Source: Xylocopa sonorina
Lineage: Eukaryota > Arthropoda > Insecta > Hymenoptera > Apidae
DNA length: 64,000 nucleotides
Assembly (NCBI RefSeq): GCF_050948175.1
Contig: NW_027490127.1
Location: forward strand, 1,240,001-1,304,000
Reading direction: 5' to 3'
The notes beneath the pieces were generated by a model. The model ran no database searches. It was not told the DNA's origin and saw only the letters and a list, made by a program, of their open reading frames with translations. Both the position numbers and the translations under genes were made by a program. Below, in pieces: positions 1 through 15,600 of the stretch; positions within the stretch are counted from its first letter, which is position 1, and each line of letters opens with the position of its first letter.

Positions 1-1118
1 ATTCACTTCAAGTGAATGTGAATGCGACACTTCCTTGCTAGGAAATAGCGTTTGCAGATGTCTACGTATCGTAGCATTAGAGTTCGAATGCTTCTTAAAA
101 CTCGATATCGCATCTCATTTCTATGTTTCATGGTAATATATAATATTCATTGTGAAGTGCCATGTATACCTTGCATACGCTTCAAATGAATATAAATGCG
201 ACTCTCCCTTTCTAGGAAATAGCGTTTGCAGATGTCTACGTATCGTAGCAATAGAGTTCGAATGCTTCTTAAAACTCGATATCGCATCTCATTTCTATGT
301 TTCATGATAAGATATAATATTCATTGTGGAGTGTTATGTATACCTCGTTTTGACTTTAAAAGAATGAAACTGCGACTCTGCCTTGCTAGGAAATAGCATT
401 TCCAGATATCTACGTATCGTAGCAGTAGAGTTCGAATGCTTCTTAAAACGCGATATCGCATCTCATTCCTATGTTTCATGATAAGATATAATATTCAATG
501 CGAAGTATCATGATTACCTCGTACTCTCTTCCAATGAATGTAAATACGACACTTCCTTGCTAGGAAATAGCGTTTGCAGATGTCTACGTATCGTAAAAGT
601 AGAGTTCGAATGCTTTTTAAAGCGCGATATCGCATCCCATTCCTATGTTTCATGGGAAGATATAATATTCATTGCGAAGTGTCATGTACGCCTCGTATTC
701 ACTTCAAGTGAATGTGAATGCGACACTTCCTTGCTAGGAAATAGCGTTTGCAGATGTCTACGTATCGTAGCATTAGAGTTCGAATGCTTCTTAAAACTCG
801 ATATCGCATCTCATTTCTATGTTTCATGGTAATATATAATATTCATTGTGAAGTGTCATGTATACCTTGCATACGCTTCAAATGAATATAAATGCGACTC
901 TCCCTTTCTAGGAAATAGCGTTTGCAGATGTCTACGTATCGTAGCAATAGAGTTCGAATGCTTCTTAAAACTCGATATCGCATCTCATTTCTATGTTTCA
1001 TGATAAGATATAATATTCATTGTGGAGTGTTATGTATACCTCGTTTTGACTTCAAAAGAATGAAACTGCGACTCTGCCTTGCTAGGAAATAGCATTTCCA
1101 GATATCTACGTATCGTAG
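1..1118 (+). repeat. Higher-order repeat, 4 monomers (696 bp), two partial copies
   Basis: The stretch from position 1 recurs from position 697, a shift of 696 bp or exactly four 174-bp monomers. Identity is near complete up to about 422 / 1118, where the copies diverge within one monomer. The left copy is cut by the window edge, so the true extent of this unit is unknown. Confidence 0.85.
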
Positions 1119-1241
1119 CAATAGAATTCTAATGCTTCCTAAAACGCGATATCGCATCTCATTTCTATGTTTCACGATAGGATATAATATTCATTACGAA
1201 GTGTTATGTATTCCTCGTCTACACTTCAAATGAATGTATGT

Positions 1242-3536
1242 GCGACACTTCCTTGCTAGGAAGTAGCGTTTGCAGATGTCTACGTATCGCAGCAATAGAG
1301 TTCTAATGTTTTTTAAATCGCGATATCGCATCCCATTTCTATGTCTCATGATGAGATATAATATTCATTGTGTTGTGTTATGTATACCTCGTATTCACTT
1401 CAAAGTAATATAAATGCGCCACTTCCTTGCTAGGATATAGCGATTCCAGATGTCTACGCATCGATACAATAGAGTTCTAATGCTTCTTAAAACGGGATAT
1501 GGCATCTGATCCCTATGTTTCATGATAAGATATAATATTCATTGCGATGTGTCATGTATACCTCGTATTCACTTCAAATGAATGTAAATGCGACTCTCCC
1601 TTGCTAGGAAATAGCGTTTGCAGATGTCTACGTATCGTAGCAGTAGAGTTCGAATGCTTCTTAAAACGCGATATCGCATCTCATTCCTATGTTTCATGAT
1701 AAGATATAATATTCAATGCGAAGTATCATGATTACCTCGTACTCACTTCCAATGAATGTAAATACGACACTTCCTTGCTAGGAAATAGCGCTTGCAGATG
1801 TCTACGTATCGTAGCAATAGAGTTCGAATGCTTCTTAAAACTCGATATCGCATCTCATTTCTATGTTTCATGGTAAGATATAATATTCATTGTGAAGTGT
1901 CATGTATACCTTGCATACGCTTGAAATGAATGTAAATGCGACACTTCCTTGCTAGGAAATAGCGTTTGCAGTTGTCTACGTATCGTAGCAATAGAGTTCG
2001 AATGCTTCTTAAAACGCGATATCGCATCTTATTTCTATGTTTCATGACAAGATATAATATTCATTGCGATGTGTCATGTATACCTCGTATTCACCTCAAA
2101 TGAATGTAAATGCGACACTTCATTGCTAGGAAATAGCGTTTGCAGATGTCTACGTATCGTAGCATTAGAGTTCGAATGCTTCTTAAAACTCGATATCGCA
2201 TCTGATTTCTATGTTTCATGACAAGATATAATATTCATTGCGAAATGTCATGTATACCTTGCATACGCTTGAAATGAATGTAAATGCGACACTTCCTTTC
2301 TAGGAAATAGCGTTTGCAGATGTCTACGTATCGTAGCAATAGAGTTCGAATGCTTCTTAAAACTCGATATCGCATCTCATTTCTATGTTTCATGGTAAGA
2401 TATAATATTCATTGTGAAGTGTCATGTATACCTTGCATACGCTTGAAATGAATGTAAATGCGACACTTCCTTTCTAGGAAATAGCGTTTGCAGTTGTCTA
2501 CGTATCGTAGCAATAGAGTTCGAATGCTTCTTAAAACGCGATATCGCATCTTATTTCTATGTTTCATGACAAGATATAATATTCATTGCGAAGTGTTATG
2601 TATACCTCATATTCACTTCAAAAGAATATAAATGCGACACTTCCTTGCTAGGAAATAGCGTTTGCAGATGTCTACGTATCGTAGCAGTAGAGTTCGAATG
2701 CTTCTTAAAACGCGATATCGCATCTCATTCCTATGTTTCATGATAAGATATAATATTCAATGCGAAGTATCATGATTACCTCGTACTCACTTCTAATGAA
2801 TGTAAATACGACACTTCCTTGCTAGGAAGTAGCGTTTGCAGATGTCTACGTATCGCAGCAATAGAGTTCTAATGTTTTTTAAATCGCGATATCGCATCCC
2901 ATTTCTATGTCTCATGATGAGATATAATATTCATTGTGTTGTGTTATGTATACCTCGTATTCACTTCAAAGTAATATAAATGCGCCACTTCCTTGCTAGG
3001 ATATAGCGATTCCAGATGTCTACGCATCGATGCAATAGAGTTCTAATGCTTCTTAAAACGGGATATCGCATCTGATCCCTATGTTTCATGATAAGATATA
3101 ATATTCATTGCGATGTGTCATGTATACCTCGTATTCACTTCAAATGAATGTAAATGCGACTCTCCCTTGCTAGGAAATAGCGTTTGCAGATGTCTACGTA
3201 TCGTAGCAGTAGAGTTCGAATGCTTCTTAAAACGCGATATCGCATCTCATTCCTATGTTTCATGATAAGATATAATATTCAATGCGAAGTATCATGATTA
3301 CCTCGTACTCACTTCCAATGAATGTAAATACGACACTTCCTTGCTAGGAAATAGCGCTTGCAGATGTCTACGTATCGTAGCAATAGAGTTCGAATGCTTC
3401 TTAAAACTCGATATCGCATCTCATTTCTATGTTTCATGGTAAGATATAATATTCATTGTGAAGTGTCATGTATACCTTGCATACGCTTGAAATGAATGTA
3501 AATGCGACACTTCCTTGCTAGGAAATAGCGTTTGCA
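1242..3536 (+). repeat. Higher-order repeat, 9 monomers (1566-bp shift)
   Basis: About 730 bp beginning at 1242 recurs at 2808 with almost no change, including diagnostic variants such as 'aatgttttttaaatcgcg', 'cattgtgttgtg' and 'aggatatagcgattcc'. The shift of 1566 bp equals nine monomers. The identity ends near 1970 / 3536. Confidence 0.85.
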
Positions 3537-5512
3537 GATGTCTACGTATCGTAGCAATAGAGTTGTAATGCTTCTTAAAACGCGATATCGCATCTCATTT
3601 CTATGTTTCATGATAAGATATAATATTCATTGTGGAGTGTTATGTATACCTCGTGTTCACCTCAAAAGAATGTAAATGCGACACTTTCTTGCTAGGAAAT
3701 AGCGTCTGCAGATGTCTACGTATCGAAGCAATATATTTCTAATGCCTCCAAAATCGCGATATCGCATCACATTTCTATGTTTCATGATAAGATATAATAT
3801 TCATTGTGGTGTGTTATTATAAACTCGTGTTCACTTCAAAAGAATGTAAATGCGACACTCCCTTGCTAGAAAAGAGCGTTTGCAGATGTCCACGTATCGA
3901 AGCAATACAGTTTTAATGCTCCTTAAATCGCGATATCGCATCTCATTTGTTTGTTTCATGATAAGATATAATATTCATTGCGAAGTATCATGTATACCTC
4001 GTATTCAATTCAAAAGAATGTAAATGCGACACTTCCTTGCTAGTAAATAGCTTTTGCAGATCTCTACTTATCGTAGCAATAGAGTTCAAGTGCTTCTTAA
4101 AACGCAATACCGCACCTCACTTCTATGTTTCATGATGATGTAATATTCATTGCGAAGTGTAATGTAAACCTCGTATTCTCTTCATAAGAATGAAAATGCA
4201 ACACTTCCATGCTAGGAAATAGCGTTTGCAGATGTCCACGTATCCATGCAATAGAGTTTTAATGCTCCTTAAGTCGCGATATCGCATCTCATTTGTTTGT
4301 TTCATGATAAGATATAATATTCATTGCGAAGTGTCATGTATACCTCGTATTCACTTCAAAAGAAAGTAAATGCGACACGTCCTTGCAAGGAAATAGCGTT
4401 TGCAGATGTCTACTTATCGTAGCAATAGAGTTCGAATGCTTCTTAAAACGCGCTATCGCATCTTATTTCTATGTTTCATGACAAGATATAATATTCATTG
4501 CGAAGTGTCATGTATACCTCGTATTCACCTCAAATGAATGTAAATGCGACACTTCCTTGCTAGGAAATAGCGTTTGCAGATGTCTACGTATCGTAGCAAT
4601 AGAGTTCAAATGCTTCTTAAAACTCGATATCGCATCTCATTTCTATGTTTCATGGTAAGATATAATATTCATTGTGAAGTGTCATGTATACCTTGCATAC
4701 GCTTCAAATGAATATAAATGCGACTCTCCCTTTCTAGGAAATAGCGTTTGCAGATGTCTACGTATCGTAGCATTAGAGTTCTAATGCTTCTCAAAATGCG
4801 ATATCGCATCTCATTTCTATGTTTCATGATAAGATATAATATTCAATGCGAAGTGTCTTGTATACCTCGCATACACTTCAAATGAATGTAAATGCGACAC
4901 TTCCTTGCTAGGAAATAGCGTTGGCAGATGTCTACGTATCGCAGCAATAGAATTCTAATGCTTCTTAAATCGTCATATCGCATCTCATTTCTATGTTTCA
5001 TGATAAGATATAACATTCATTACGAAGTGTCATGTATACCTCGTATTCCTTTCAAGAGAATGTAAATGCGACACTTCCTTGCTGGGAAGTTACGTTTGCA
5101 GATGTCTACGTATCGAAGCAATAGAGTTCTAATGCTTCTTAAATCGCCATATCGCATCTCATTTCTATGTTTCATAATAGGATATAATACTCGATGTGGA
5201 GTGTTATGTATACCTCGTATTCACTTCAAAAGAATATGAATGCGACGCATCCTTGCTAGGAAATAGCGTTTCAGATATCTACGTATCGTAGCAATATAGG
5301 TCTAATGCTTCTTAAAACGCGATATCGCATCTCATTTCTATGTCTCATGATAAGATATAATATTCATTGCGAATTGCCATGTATACCTCATATTCACTGC
5401 AAAAGAATGTAAATTCGTACTTCCTTGCAAGGAAGTAGCGTTTGCAGATGTCTACGTATCGAAGCACTAGATTTCTAATGCTTCTTATAACGCGATATCG
5501 CACCTCATTTCT

Positions 5513-8500
5513 ATGTCTCATGATAAGATATAATATTCATTGCGAAGTGTTATGTATTCACCGTCTGCACTTGCGATGTATGTAAATGCGACACTACCTT
5601 TCTAGGAAATTACGTTTCGAGATGTCTACGTATCGAAGCAATAGAATTCTAATGCTTCCTATAACGCGACATCGCACCTCATTTCTATGTCTCATGATAA
5701 GATATAATATTCATTGCGAAGTGTTATGTATTCACCGTCTACACTTGAAATGTATGTAAATGCGACGCCTCCTTTCTAGGAAATTACGTTTCGAGATGTC
5801 TACGTATCGAAGCAATAGAATTCTAATGCTTCTTAAAACGCGATATCGCATCTCATTTCTATGTCTCATGATAAGATATAATATTCATTGCGAAGTGGCA
5901 TGTATACCTCATGTTCACTGCAAAAGAATGTAAATGCGGAACTTCCTTGCTACGAAATAGCGTCTGCAGATGTCTACGTATCGTAGAAATAGAGTTCTAA
6001 TTCTTCTTAAAACGCGAGATAGCATCTCATTTCTATGTTTTATGATAAGATATAATATTCATTGCGAAGGGTACGTACACCTCGTATTCACTTCAAATGA
6101 ATGTATTTACGACACTTCCTTTCTAGGAAATAGCGTTTCCAGATGTCTACGCATCGAAGTAATAGAGTTCTGGTGCTTCTTAAACGCGATGTCGCATCTA
6201 ATTTCTATGCTTCGTGATAAAATATAATATTCATTATGGAGCGATATGTCTACATCGTATTCACCTCAAAAGAATGTAAATGCGACACTTCCTTTATAGG
6301 AAATTACGTTTCCAGATGTCTACCTATCGAAGCAATAGAGTTCGAATGCTCCTTAAAACGCGATATCGCATCTCATTTCTATGTTTCATGATAAGATATA
6401 ATATTCATTGCGAAGTGTCATGTGTACCTCGTATTCACTTCAAATGAATGTAAATGCGACACTTCCTTGCTAGGAAATAGCGTTTGCAGATGTCTACGTA
6501 TCGTAGCAATAGAGTTCATATGCTTCTTAAATCGCGACATCGCATCTCAATTCTATGTTTCGTGATAAGGTATAGTATTCATTGTGGAGTGTAATGTATA
6601 CCTCGTATTCACTTCAAAGGAATGTAAATGCGACACTTCCTTGCTGGGAAGTAGCGTTTGCAGATGTCTACGTATCGCAGCAATGGAGCTCTAACGCTTC
6701 TTAAAACGCGATATCGCATCTCATATCTATGTTTCATGATAAGATATAATATTCATTGCGAAGTGTTGTGTACACCTCGTTGCCACTTGAAAAGAATGTA
6801 AATGCGACTCTTCCTTGCTAGGAAATAGCGTTTGCGGATGTCTACGTATCGTAGCATTAGAGTCCTAATGCTTCTCAAAACGCGATATCGAATCTCATTT
6901 GTATATTTCATGATACGATGTAATATTCATTGCGAAGTGTCTTGTATACCTCGCATACACTTCAAGTGAATGTAAATGCTACACTTCCTTGCTAGGAAAT
7001 AGCGTTTGCAGATGTCTACGATTCGTATCATTAGAGTTCTAATGCTTCTCATATCGCGATATCGCATCTCATTTCTATGTTTCATGATAGGATGTAAAAT
7101 TCATTGCGAATTGTCATGTACACCTCGTATTCACTTCAAAAGAATGTAAATGCGACACTTCCTTGCTGGGAAGAAGCGTTTGCAGATGTCTACGTATCGA
7201 AGCAATAGAGTTCTAGTGCTTCTTAAATCGCCATATCGCATCTCATTTCTATGTTTCATGATCAGATATAATATTCATTGTGGTCTTTTTGTATACATCG
7301 CATTTACATCAAAAGATTGCAAATGCGACACTTCCATGCCAGGAAATGGCGTCTGCAGATGTCTACGTAACGTAGCAATGGAGTTCTAATGCTTCTTCAA
7401 ACGCGAGATAGCATCTCATTTCTATGTTTTATGATAAGATATAATATTCATTGCGAAGTGTTACGTATACCTCGTATTCACTTCAAATGAACGTATTTAC
7501 GACACTTCATTTCTAGGAAATAGCGTTTCCAGATGTCTACGCATTGAAGTAATAGAGTCTTGGTTTTTCTTAAAACGCGATATCGCATCTAATTTCTATG
7601 CTTCGTGATAAAATATAATATTCATTATGGAGCGATATGCCTACACCGTATTCACCTTAAAAGAATGTAAATGCGACACTTCCTTTATAGGAAATTACGT
7701 TTCCAGATGTCTACCTATCGAAGCAATAGAGTTCGAATGCTTCTTAAAACGCGATATCGCATCTCATTTCTATGTTTCATGATAAGATATAATATTCATT
7801 GCGAAGTGTCATGTATACCTCGTATTCACTTCAAATGAATGTAAATGCGACACATCCTTGCTAGGAAATAGCGTTTTCAGATGTCTACGTATCGTAGCAA
7901 TAGAGTTCATATGCTTCTTAAATCGCGACATCGCATCTCAATTCTATGTCTCATGATAAGATATAATATTCATTGCGAAGTGTTATGTATTCACCGTCTG
8001 CACTTGCGATGTATGTAAATGCGACACTACCTTTCTAGGAAATTACGTTTCGAGATGTCTACGTATCGAAGCAATAGAATTCTAATGCTTCCTATAACGC
8101 GACATCGCACCTCATTTCTATGTCTCATGATAAGATATAATATTCATTGCGAAGTGTTATGTATTCACCGTCTACACTTGAAATGTATGTAAATGCGACG
8201 CCTCCTTTCTAGGAAATTACGTTTCGAGATGTCTACGTATCGAAGCAATAGAATTCTAATGCTTCTTAAAACGCGATATCGCATCTCATTTCTATGTCTC
8301 ATGATAAGATATAATATTCATTGCGAAGTGGCATGTATACCTCATGTTCACTGCAAAAGAATGTAAATGCGGAACTTCCTTGCTACGAAATAGCGTCTGC
8401 AGATGTCTACGTATCGTAGAAATAGAGTTCTAATTCTTCTTAAAACGCGAGATAGCATCTCATTTCTATGTTTTATGATAAGATATAATATTCATTGCGA

Positions 8501-10382
8501 AGGGTTACGTACACCTCGTATTCACTTCAAATGAATGTATTTACGACACTTCCTTTCTAGGAAATAGCGTTTCCAGATGTCTACGCATCGAAGTAATAGA
8601 GTTCTGGTGCTTCTTAAAACGCGATGTCGCATCTAATTTCTATGCTTCGTGATAAAATATAATATTCATTATGGAGCGATATGTCTACATCGTATTCACC
8701 TCAAAAGAATGTAAATGCGACACTTCCTTTATAGGAAATTACGTTTCCAGATGTCTACCTATCGAAGCAATAGAGTTCGAATGCTCCTTAAAACGCGATA
8801 TCGCATCTCATTTCTATGTTTCATGATAAGATATAATATTCATTGCGAAGTGTCATGTGTACCTCGTATTCACTTCAAATGAATGTAAATGCGACACTTC
8901 CTTGCTAGGAAATAGCGTTTGCAGATGTCTACGTATCGTAGCAATAGAGTTCATATGCTTCTTAAATCGCGACATCGCATCTCAATTCTATGTTTCGTGA
9001 TAAGGTATAGTATTCATTGTGGAGTGTAATGTATACCTCGTATTCACTTCAAAGGAATGTAAATGCGACACTTCCTTGCTGGGAAGTAGCGTTTGCAGAT
9101 GTCTACGTATCGCAGCAATGGAGCTCTAACGCTTCTTAAAACGCGATATCGCATCTCATATCTATGTTTCATGATAAGATATAATATTCATTGCGAAGTG
9201 TTGTGTACACCTCGTTGCCACTTGAAAAGAATGTAAATGCGACTCTTCCTTGCTAGGAAATAGCGTTTGCGGATGTCTACGTATCGTAGCATTAGAGTCC
9301 TAATGCTTCTCAAAACGCGATATCGAATCTCATTTGTATATTTCATGATACGATGTAATATTCATTGCGAAGTGTCTTGTATACCTCGCATACACTTCAA
9401 GTGAATGTAAATGCTACACTTCCTTGCTAGGAAATAGCGTTTGCAGATGTCTACGATTCGTATCATTAGAGTTCTAATGCTTCTCATATCGCGATATCGC
9501 ATCTCATTTCTATGTTTCATGATAGGATGTAAAATTCATTGCGAATTGTCATGTACACCTCGTATTCACTTCAAAAGAATGTAAATGCGACACTTCCTTG
9601 CTGGGAAGAAGCGTTTGCAGATGTCTACGTATCGAAGCAATAGAGTTCTAGTGCTTCTTAAATCGCCATATCGCATCTCATTTCTATGTTTCATGATCAG
9701 ATATAATATTCATTGTGGTCTTTTTGTATACATCGCATTTACATCAAAAGATTGCAAATGCGACACTTCCATGCCAGGAAATGGCGTCTGCAGATGTCTA
9801 CGTAACGTAGCAATGGAGTTCTAATGCTTCTTCAAACGCGAGATAGCATCTCATTTCTATGTTTTATGATAAGATATAATATTCATTGCGAAGTGTTACG
9901 TATACCTCGTATTCACTTCAAATGAACGTATTTACGACACTTCATTTCTAGGAAATAGCGTTTCCAGATGTCTACGCATTGAAGTAATAGAGTCTTGGTT
10001 TTTCTTAAAACGCGATATCGCATCTAATTTCTATGCTTCGTGATAAAATATAATATTCATTATGGAGCGATATGCCTACACCGTATTCACCTTAAAAGAA
10101 TGTAAATGCGACACTTCCTTTATAGGAAATTACGTTTCCAGATGTCTACCTATCGAAGCAATAGAGTTCGAATGCTTCTTAAAACGCGATATCGCATCTC
10201 ATTTCTATGTTTCATGATAAGATATAATATTCATTGCGAAGTGTCATGTATACCTCGTATTCACTTCAAATGAATGTAAATGCGACACATCCTTGCTAGG
10301 AAATAGCGTTTTCAGATGTCTACGTATCGTAGCAATAGAGTTCATATGCTTCTTAAATCGCGACATCGCATCTCAATTCTGT
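5513..10382 (+). repeat. Higher-order repeat of 14 monomers (about 2435 bp), two full copies
   Basis: Unit 1 is about 5513-7946 and unit 2 about 7947-10380. They are nearly identical; the clear differences are two single-base insertions in unit 2 (near 8505 and 8612), which shift the offset from 2433 to 2435. The identical 79-codon open frames at 7150 and 9585 are one consequence. A partial third copy of the inner part follows at about 10380-10680, offset from unit 2 by about eight monomers. The near-identity implies recent unequal exchange or replication-based amplification. Confidence 0.93.
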
Positions 10383-12640
10383 TTCGTGATAAGGTATAGT
10401 ATTCATTGTGGAGTGTAATGTATACCTCGTATTCACTTCAAAGGAATGTAAATGCGACACTTCCTTGCTGGGAAGTAGCGTTTGCAGATGTCTACGTATC
10501 GCAGCAATGGAGTTCCAACGCTTCTTAAAACGCGATATCGCGTCTCATATCTATGTTGCATGATAAGATATAATATTCATTGCGAAGTGTTGTGTACACC
10601 TCGTTGCCACTTGAAAAGAATGTAAATGCGACTCTTCCTTGCTAGGAAATAGCGTTTGCGGATGTCTACGTATCGTAGCATTAGAGTTCTAATGCTTCTT
10701 AAAACGCGATATCGCATCACATTACTATGCTTCATGATAAGATGTAATATTCATTGCGAAGTGTCATGTATACCTCGTATTCACTCCAAATGAATGTAAA
10801 TGCGACACTTCCTTGCTGGGAAATAGCGTTTGCAGATGTCTACGTATCGAAGCAATAGAGTTCGAATGCTTCTTAAAACGCGATATGGCATCTTATTTCT
10901 ATGTTTCATGACAAGATATAGTATTCATTGCGAAATGTCATGTATACCTCGTATTCACTTCAAATGAATGTAAATGCGACACTTCCTTGCTAGGAAATAG
11001 CGTTTGCAGATGTCTACGTATCGTAGCAATAGTTTTCGAATGCTTCTTAAAACTCGATATGGCATCTGATTTCTATGTTTCATGGTAAGATATAATATTC
11101 ATTGCGAAGTGTCATGTATACCTTGGATACGCTTGAAATGAATGTAAATGCGACTCTCCCTTGCTAGGAAATAGCGTTTGCAGATGTCTACGTGTCGTAG
11201 CAATAGAGTTCGAATGCTTCTTAAAACTCGATATCGCATCTCATTTCTGTTTTATGGTAAGATATATTATTCACTGTGAAGTGTCATGTATACCTTGCAT
11301 ACGCTTGAAATGAATGTAAATGCGACTCTCCCTTGCTGGGAAATAGCGTTTGCAGATGTCTACGTATCGTAGCAGTAGAGTTCGATTGCTTCTTAAAACA
11401 CGATATCGCATCTCATTCCTATGTTTCATGATAAGATGTAATATTCAATGCGAAGTATCATGATTACCTCGTATTCACTTCAAATGAATGTAAATGCGAC
11501 ACTTCCTTGCTAGGAAATAGCGTTTGCAGATGTCTACGTATCGTAGCAGTAGAGTTCGAATGCTTCTTCAAACGCGATATCGCATCTCATTCCTATGTTT
11601 CATGATAAGATGTAATATTCAATGCGAAGTGTCATGTATACCTTGCATACGCTTGAAATGAATGTAAATGCGACACTTCCTTGCAAGGAAATAGCGTTTG
11701 CAGATGTCTACGTATCGTGGCAATAGAGTTCGAATGCTTCTTAAAACGCGATATCGCATCTTATTTCTATGTTTCATGACAAGATATAATATTCGTTGCG
11801 AAGTGTCATGATTACCTCGTATTCACTTCAAATGAATGTAAATGCGACACTTCCGTGCTAGGAAATAGCGTTTGCAGATGTCTACGTATCGCAGCAGTAG
11901 AGTTTGAATGCTTCTTAAAACGCGATATCGCATCTCATTCCTATGTTTCATGATAAGATGTAATATTTAATGCGAAGTATCATGATTACCTCGTATTCAC
12001 TTCAAATGAATATAAATGCGACACTTCCTTGCTAGGAAATAGCGTTTGCAGATATATGCGTATCGTAGCAATAGAGTTCGAATGCTTCTTAAAACTCGAT
12101 ATCGCATCTCATTTCTATGTTTCATGATAAGATATAATATTCATTGCGAAGTGTCATGTATACCTTGCATACGCTTGAAATGAATGTAAATGCGACTCTC
12201 CCTTGCTAGGAAATAGCGTTTGCAGATGTCTACGTATCGTAGCAGTAGAGTTCCAATGCTTCTTAAAACGCGATATCGCATCTCATTCCTATGTTTCATG
12301 ATAAGATGTAATATTCAATGCGAAGTATCATGATTACCTCGTATTCACTTCAAATGAATGTAAATGCGACACTTCCTTGCTAGGAAATAGCGTTTGCAGA
12401 TTTCTGCGTATCGTAGCAATAGGGTTCGAATGCTTCTTAAAACGCGATATCGCATCTTATTTCTATGTTTCATGACAAGATATAATATTCATTGCGAAGT
12501 GTCATGATTACCTCGTATTCACTTCAAATGAATGTAAATGCGACACTTCCTTGCTAGGAAATAGCGTCTGCAGATGTCTACGTATCGTAGCAGTAGAGTT
12601 CGAATGCTTCTTAAAACGCGATATCGCATCTCATTCCTAT

Positions 12641-15600
12641 GTTTCATGACAAGATATAATATTCATTGCGAAGTGCCATGTATACCTCGTATTCACTTCA
12701 AATGAATGTAAATGCGACACTTCCTTGCTAGGAAATAGCGTTTGCAGATGTCTACGTATCGTAGCAATAGTGTTCGTATGCTTCTTAAAACTCGATATCG
12801 CATCTCATTTCTATGTTTCATGGTAAGATATAATATTCATTGCGAAGTGTCATGTATACCTTGCATACGCTTGAAATGAATGTAAATGCGACACTCCCTT
12901 GCTAGGAAATAGCGTTTGCAGATGTCTACGTATCGTAGCAGTGGAGTTCGAATGCTTCTTAAAACGCGATATCGCACCTTATTTCTATGTTTCATGACAA
13001 GATATAATATTCATTGCGAAGTGTCATGTATACCTCGTATTCACTTCAAACGAATGTAAATGCAATACTTCCTTGCAAGGAAGTAGCGTTTGCAGATGGC
13101 TACGTATCGTAGCAAGAGAATTCTAATGCTTCTTAAAACGCGATGTCGCATCTCATTTCTATGTTCCATGATAAGATATAATATTCATTGCAATGTGTCG
13201 TGTATATCTCGTATTCACTTCACAGGATTGTAAATGCGACACTTCCTTGCTAGGAAATGGCTTTCCCAGATGTGTACGTATCGAAGAAATAGAGTTCTAA
13301 TACTTCTTAAAACGCGATATCGCATCTCATTTCTATGACTCATGATAAGATGTAATATTCATTGCGAAGTATCTTGATTACCTCGCATACACTTCGAAAG
13401 AATGTAAATGCGATTCTTCCTTGCTAGGAAATAGCGTTTGCAGATGACTACGTATCGTAGCAAGAGAGTTCTAATGCTTCTGAAAACAAGATATCGCATC
13501 ACATTTCTATGTTTCATGACAAGATATAATATTCATTGCGAAGTGTCATGATTACCTCGTATTCACTTCAAATGAATGTAAATGCGACACTTCCTTGCTA
13601 GGAAATAGCGTTTGCAGATGTCTACGTATCGTAGCAGTAGAGTTCGAATGCTTCTTAAAACGCGATATCGCATCTCATACCTATGTTTCATGACAAGATA
13701 TAATATTCATTGCGAAGTGCCATGTATACCTCGTATTCACTTCAAATGAATGTAAATGCGACACTTCCTTGCTAGGAAATAGCGCTTGCAGATGTCTACG
13801 TATCGTAGCAATAGAGTTCGAATGCTTCTTAAAACTCGATATCGCATCTCATTTCTATGTTTCATGGTAATATATAATATTCATTGTGAAGAGTCATGTA
13901 TACCTTGCATACGCTTGAAATGAATGCAATTGCGACTCTCTCTTTCTAGGAAATAGCGTTTGCAGATGTCTACGTATCGTAGCAGTGGAGTTCGAATGCT
14001 TCTTAAAACGCGATATCGCATCTCATTACTATGTTTCATGACAAGATATAATATTCATTGCGAAGTGTCATGATTACCTCGTATTCACTTCAAGTGAATG
14101 TAAATGCGACACTTCCGTTCTAGGAAATAGCGTTTGCAGATATCTGCGTATCGTAGCAATAGAGTTCTAGTGCTTCTTAAAACGCGATATCGCATCTCAT
14201 TTCTATGTTTCATGATAAGATACAATATTCATTGCGAAGTGTCATGTATACCTCGTATTCACTTCACAAGAATGTAAATGCGACACTTCCTGTCTAGGAA
14301 ATAGCGTTTGCAGCTGTCTACGTATCGTAGCAATAGAGTTCGAATGCTTCCTAAAACGCGATATCGCATCTCATTCCTATGTTTCATGATAAGATTTAAT
14401 ATTCATTGCGAAGTATCTTGATTACCTCATATACACTTCAAAAGAATGTAAATGCGATTCTTCCTTGCTAGGAAATAGCGTTTGCAGATGACTACGTATC
14501 GTAGCAAGAGAGATCTAATGCTTCTTAAACCGCGATATCGCGTCTCATTTCTATGTTTCATGATAAGATATAATATTCATTGCGAAGTGTCATGTATACC
14601 TCGTATTCACTTCAAATGAATGTAAATGCGACACTTCCTTTCTAGGAAATTACGTTTCCAGATGTCTACGTATCGAAGCAATAGAGTTCCAATGCTTCTT
14701 AAACCGCGATATCGCATCTCATTTCTATGTTTCATGATAAGATACAATATTCATTGCGAAGTGTCATGTATACCTCGTATTCACTTCACAAGAATGTAAA
14801 TGCGACACTTCCTTTCTAGGAAATAGCGTTTGCAGATGTCTACGTATCGATGCAATAGAGTTCTAATGCATCTTAGAACGAGATATCGCATGATCGTCTC
14901 TATGTTTCATGATAAGATATAATATTCATTGCGAAGTTTCATGTATACCTCGTCTACACTTTAAAAGAATGTAAATGCGACACTTCCTTTCTAGGAAATT
15001 ACGTTTCCAGATGTCTACGTATCGAAGCAATAAAGTTCTAATGCTTCTTAAAATGCGATATCGCATCTCATTTCTATGTTTCATGATAAGATGTAATATT
15101 CATTGCGAAGTGTCATGTACACCTCGCATACACTTCAAATGAATGTCAAGGCGACACTACCTTAATAGGAAATAGCGTTTGCAGATGTCTACGTATCGAA
15201 GCAATAGAGTTCTAATGCATCTTATATCGCGATATCGCATCACATATCTATGTTTCATGATAAGATATAATATTCACTTCATGAGAAGTGTTATGTATAA
15301 CTCGCATACACTTCAAGTGAATGTAAGTGCGACACTTCCTTGCTAGGAAATAGCGTTTGCAGATGTCAACGTATCGTAGCAATAGACTTCTAATGCTTCT
15401 TAAAACGCGATATCGCATCTCATTCCTATGTTTCATGACAAGATATAATATTCATTGCGAAGTGCCATGTATACCTCGTATTCACTTCAAATGAATGTAA
15501 ATGCGACACTTCCTTGCTAGGAAATAGCGTTTGCAGATGTCTACGTATCGTAGCAATAGTGTTCGTATGCTTCTTAAAACTCGATATCGCATCTCATTTC

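Noticed and set aside
557..832. Open frames of 60-91 codons inside the satellite, with repeated peptides such as GNSVCRCLRI
   Set aside because: The monomer length, 174, is a multiple of 3, so a frame free of stops in one monomer tends to stay open in the next. Frames appear in both orientations and break at random substitutions. No conserved start context or family match.
7150..9824. Two identical 79-codon open frames suggesting a duplicated small gene
   Set aside because: They are the same place in the two 2435-bp higher-order units; identity reflects DNA homogenisation, not protein selection.
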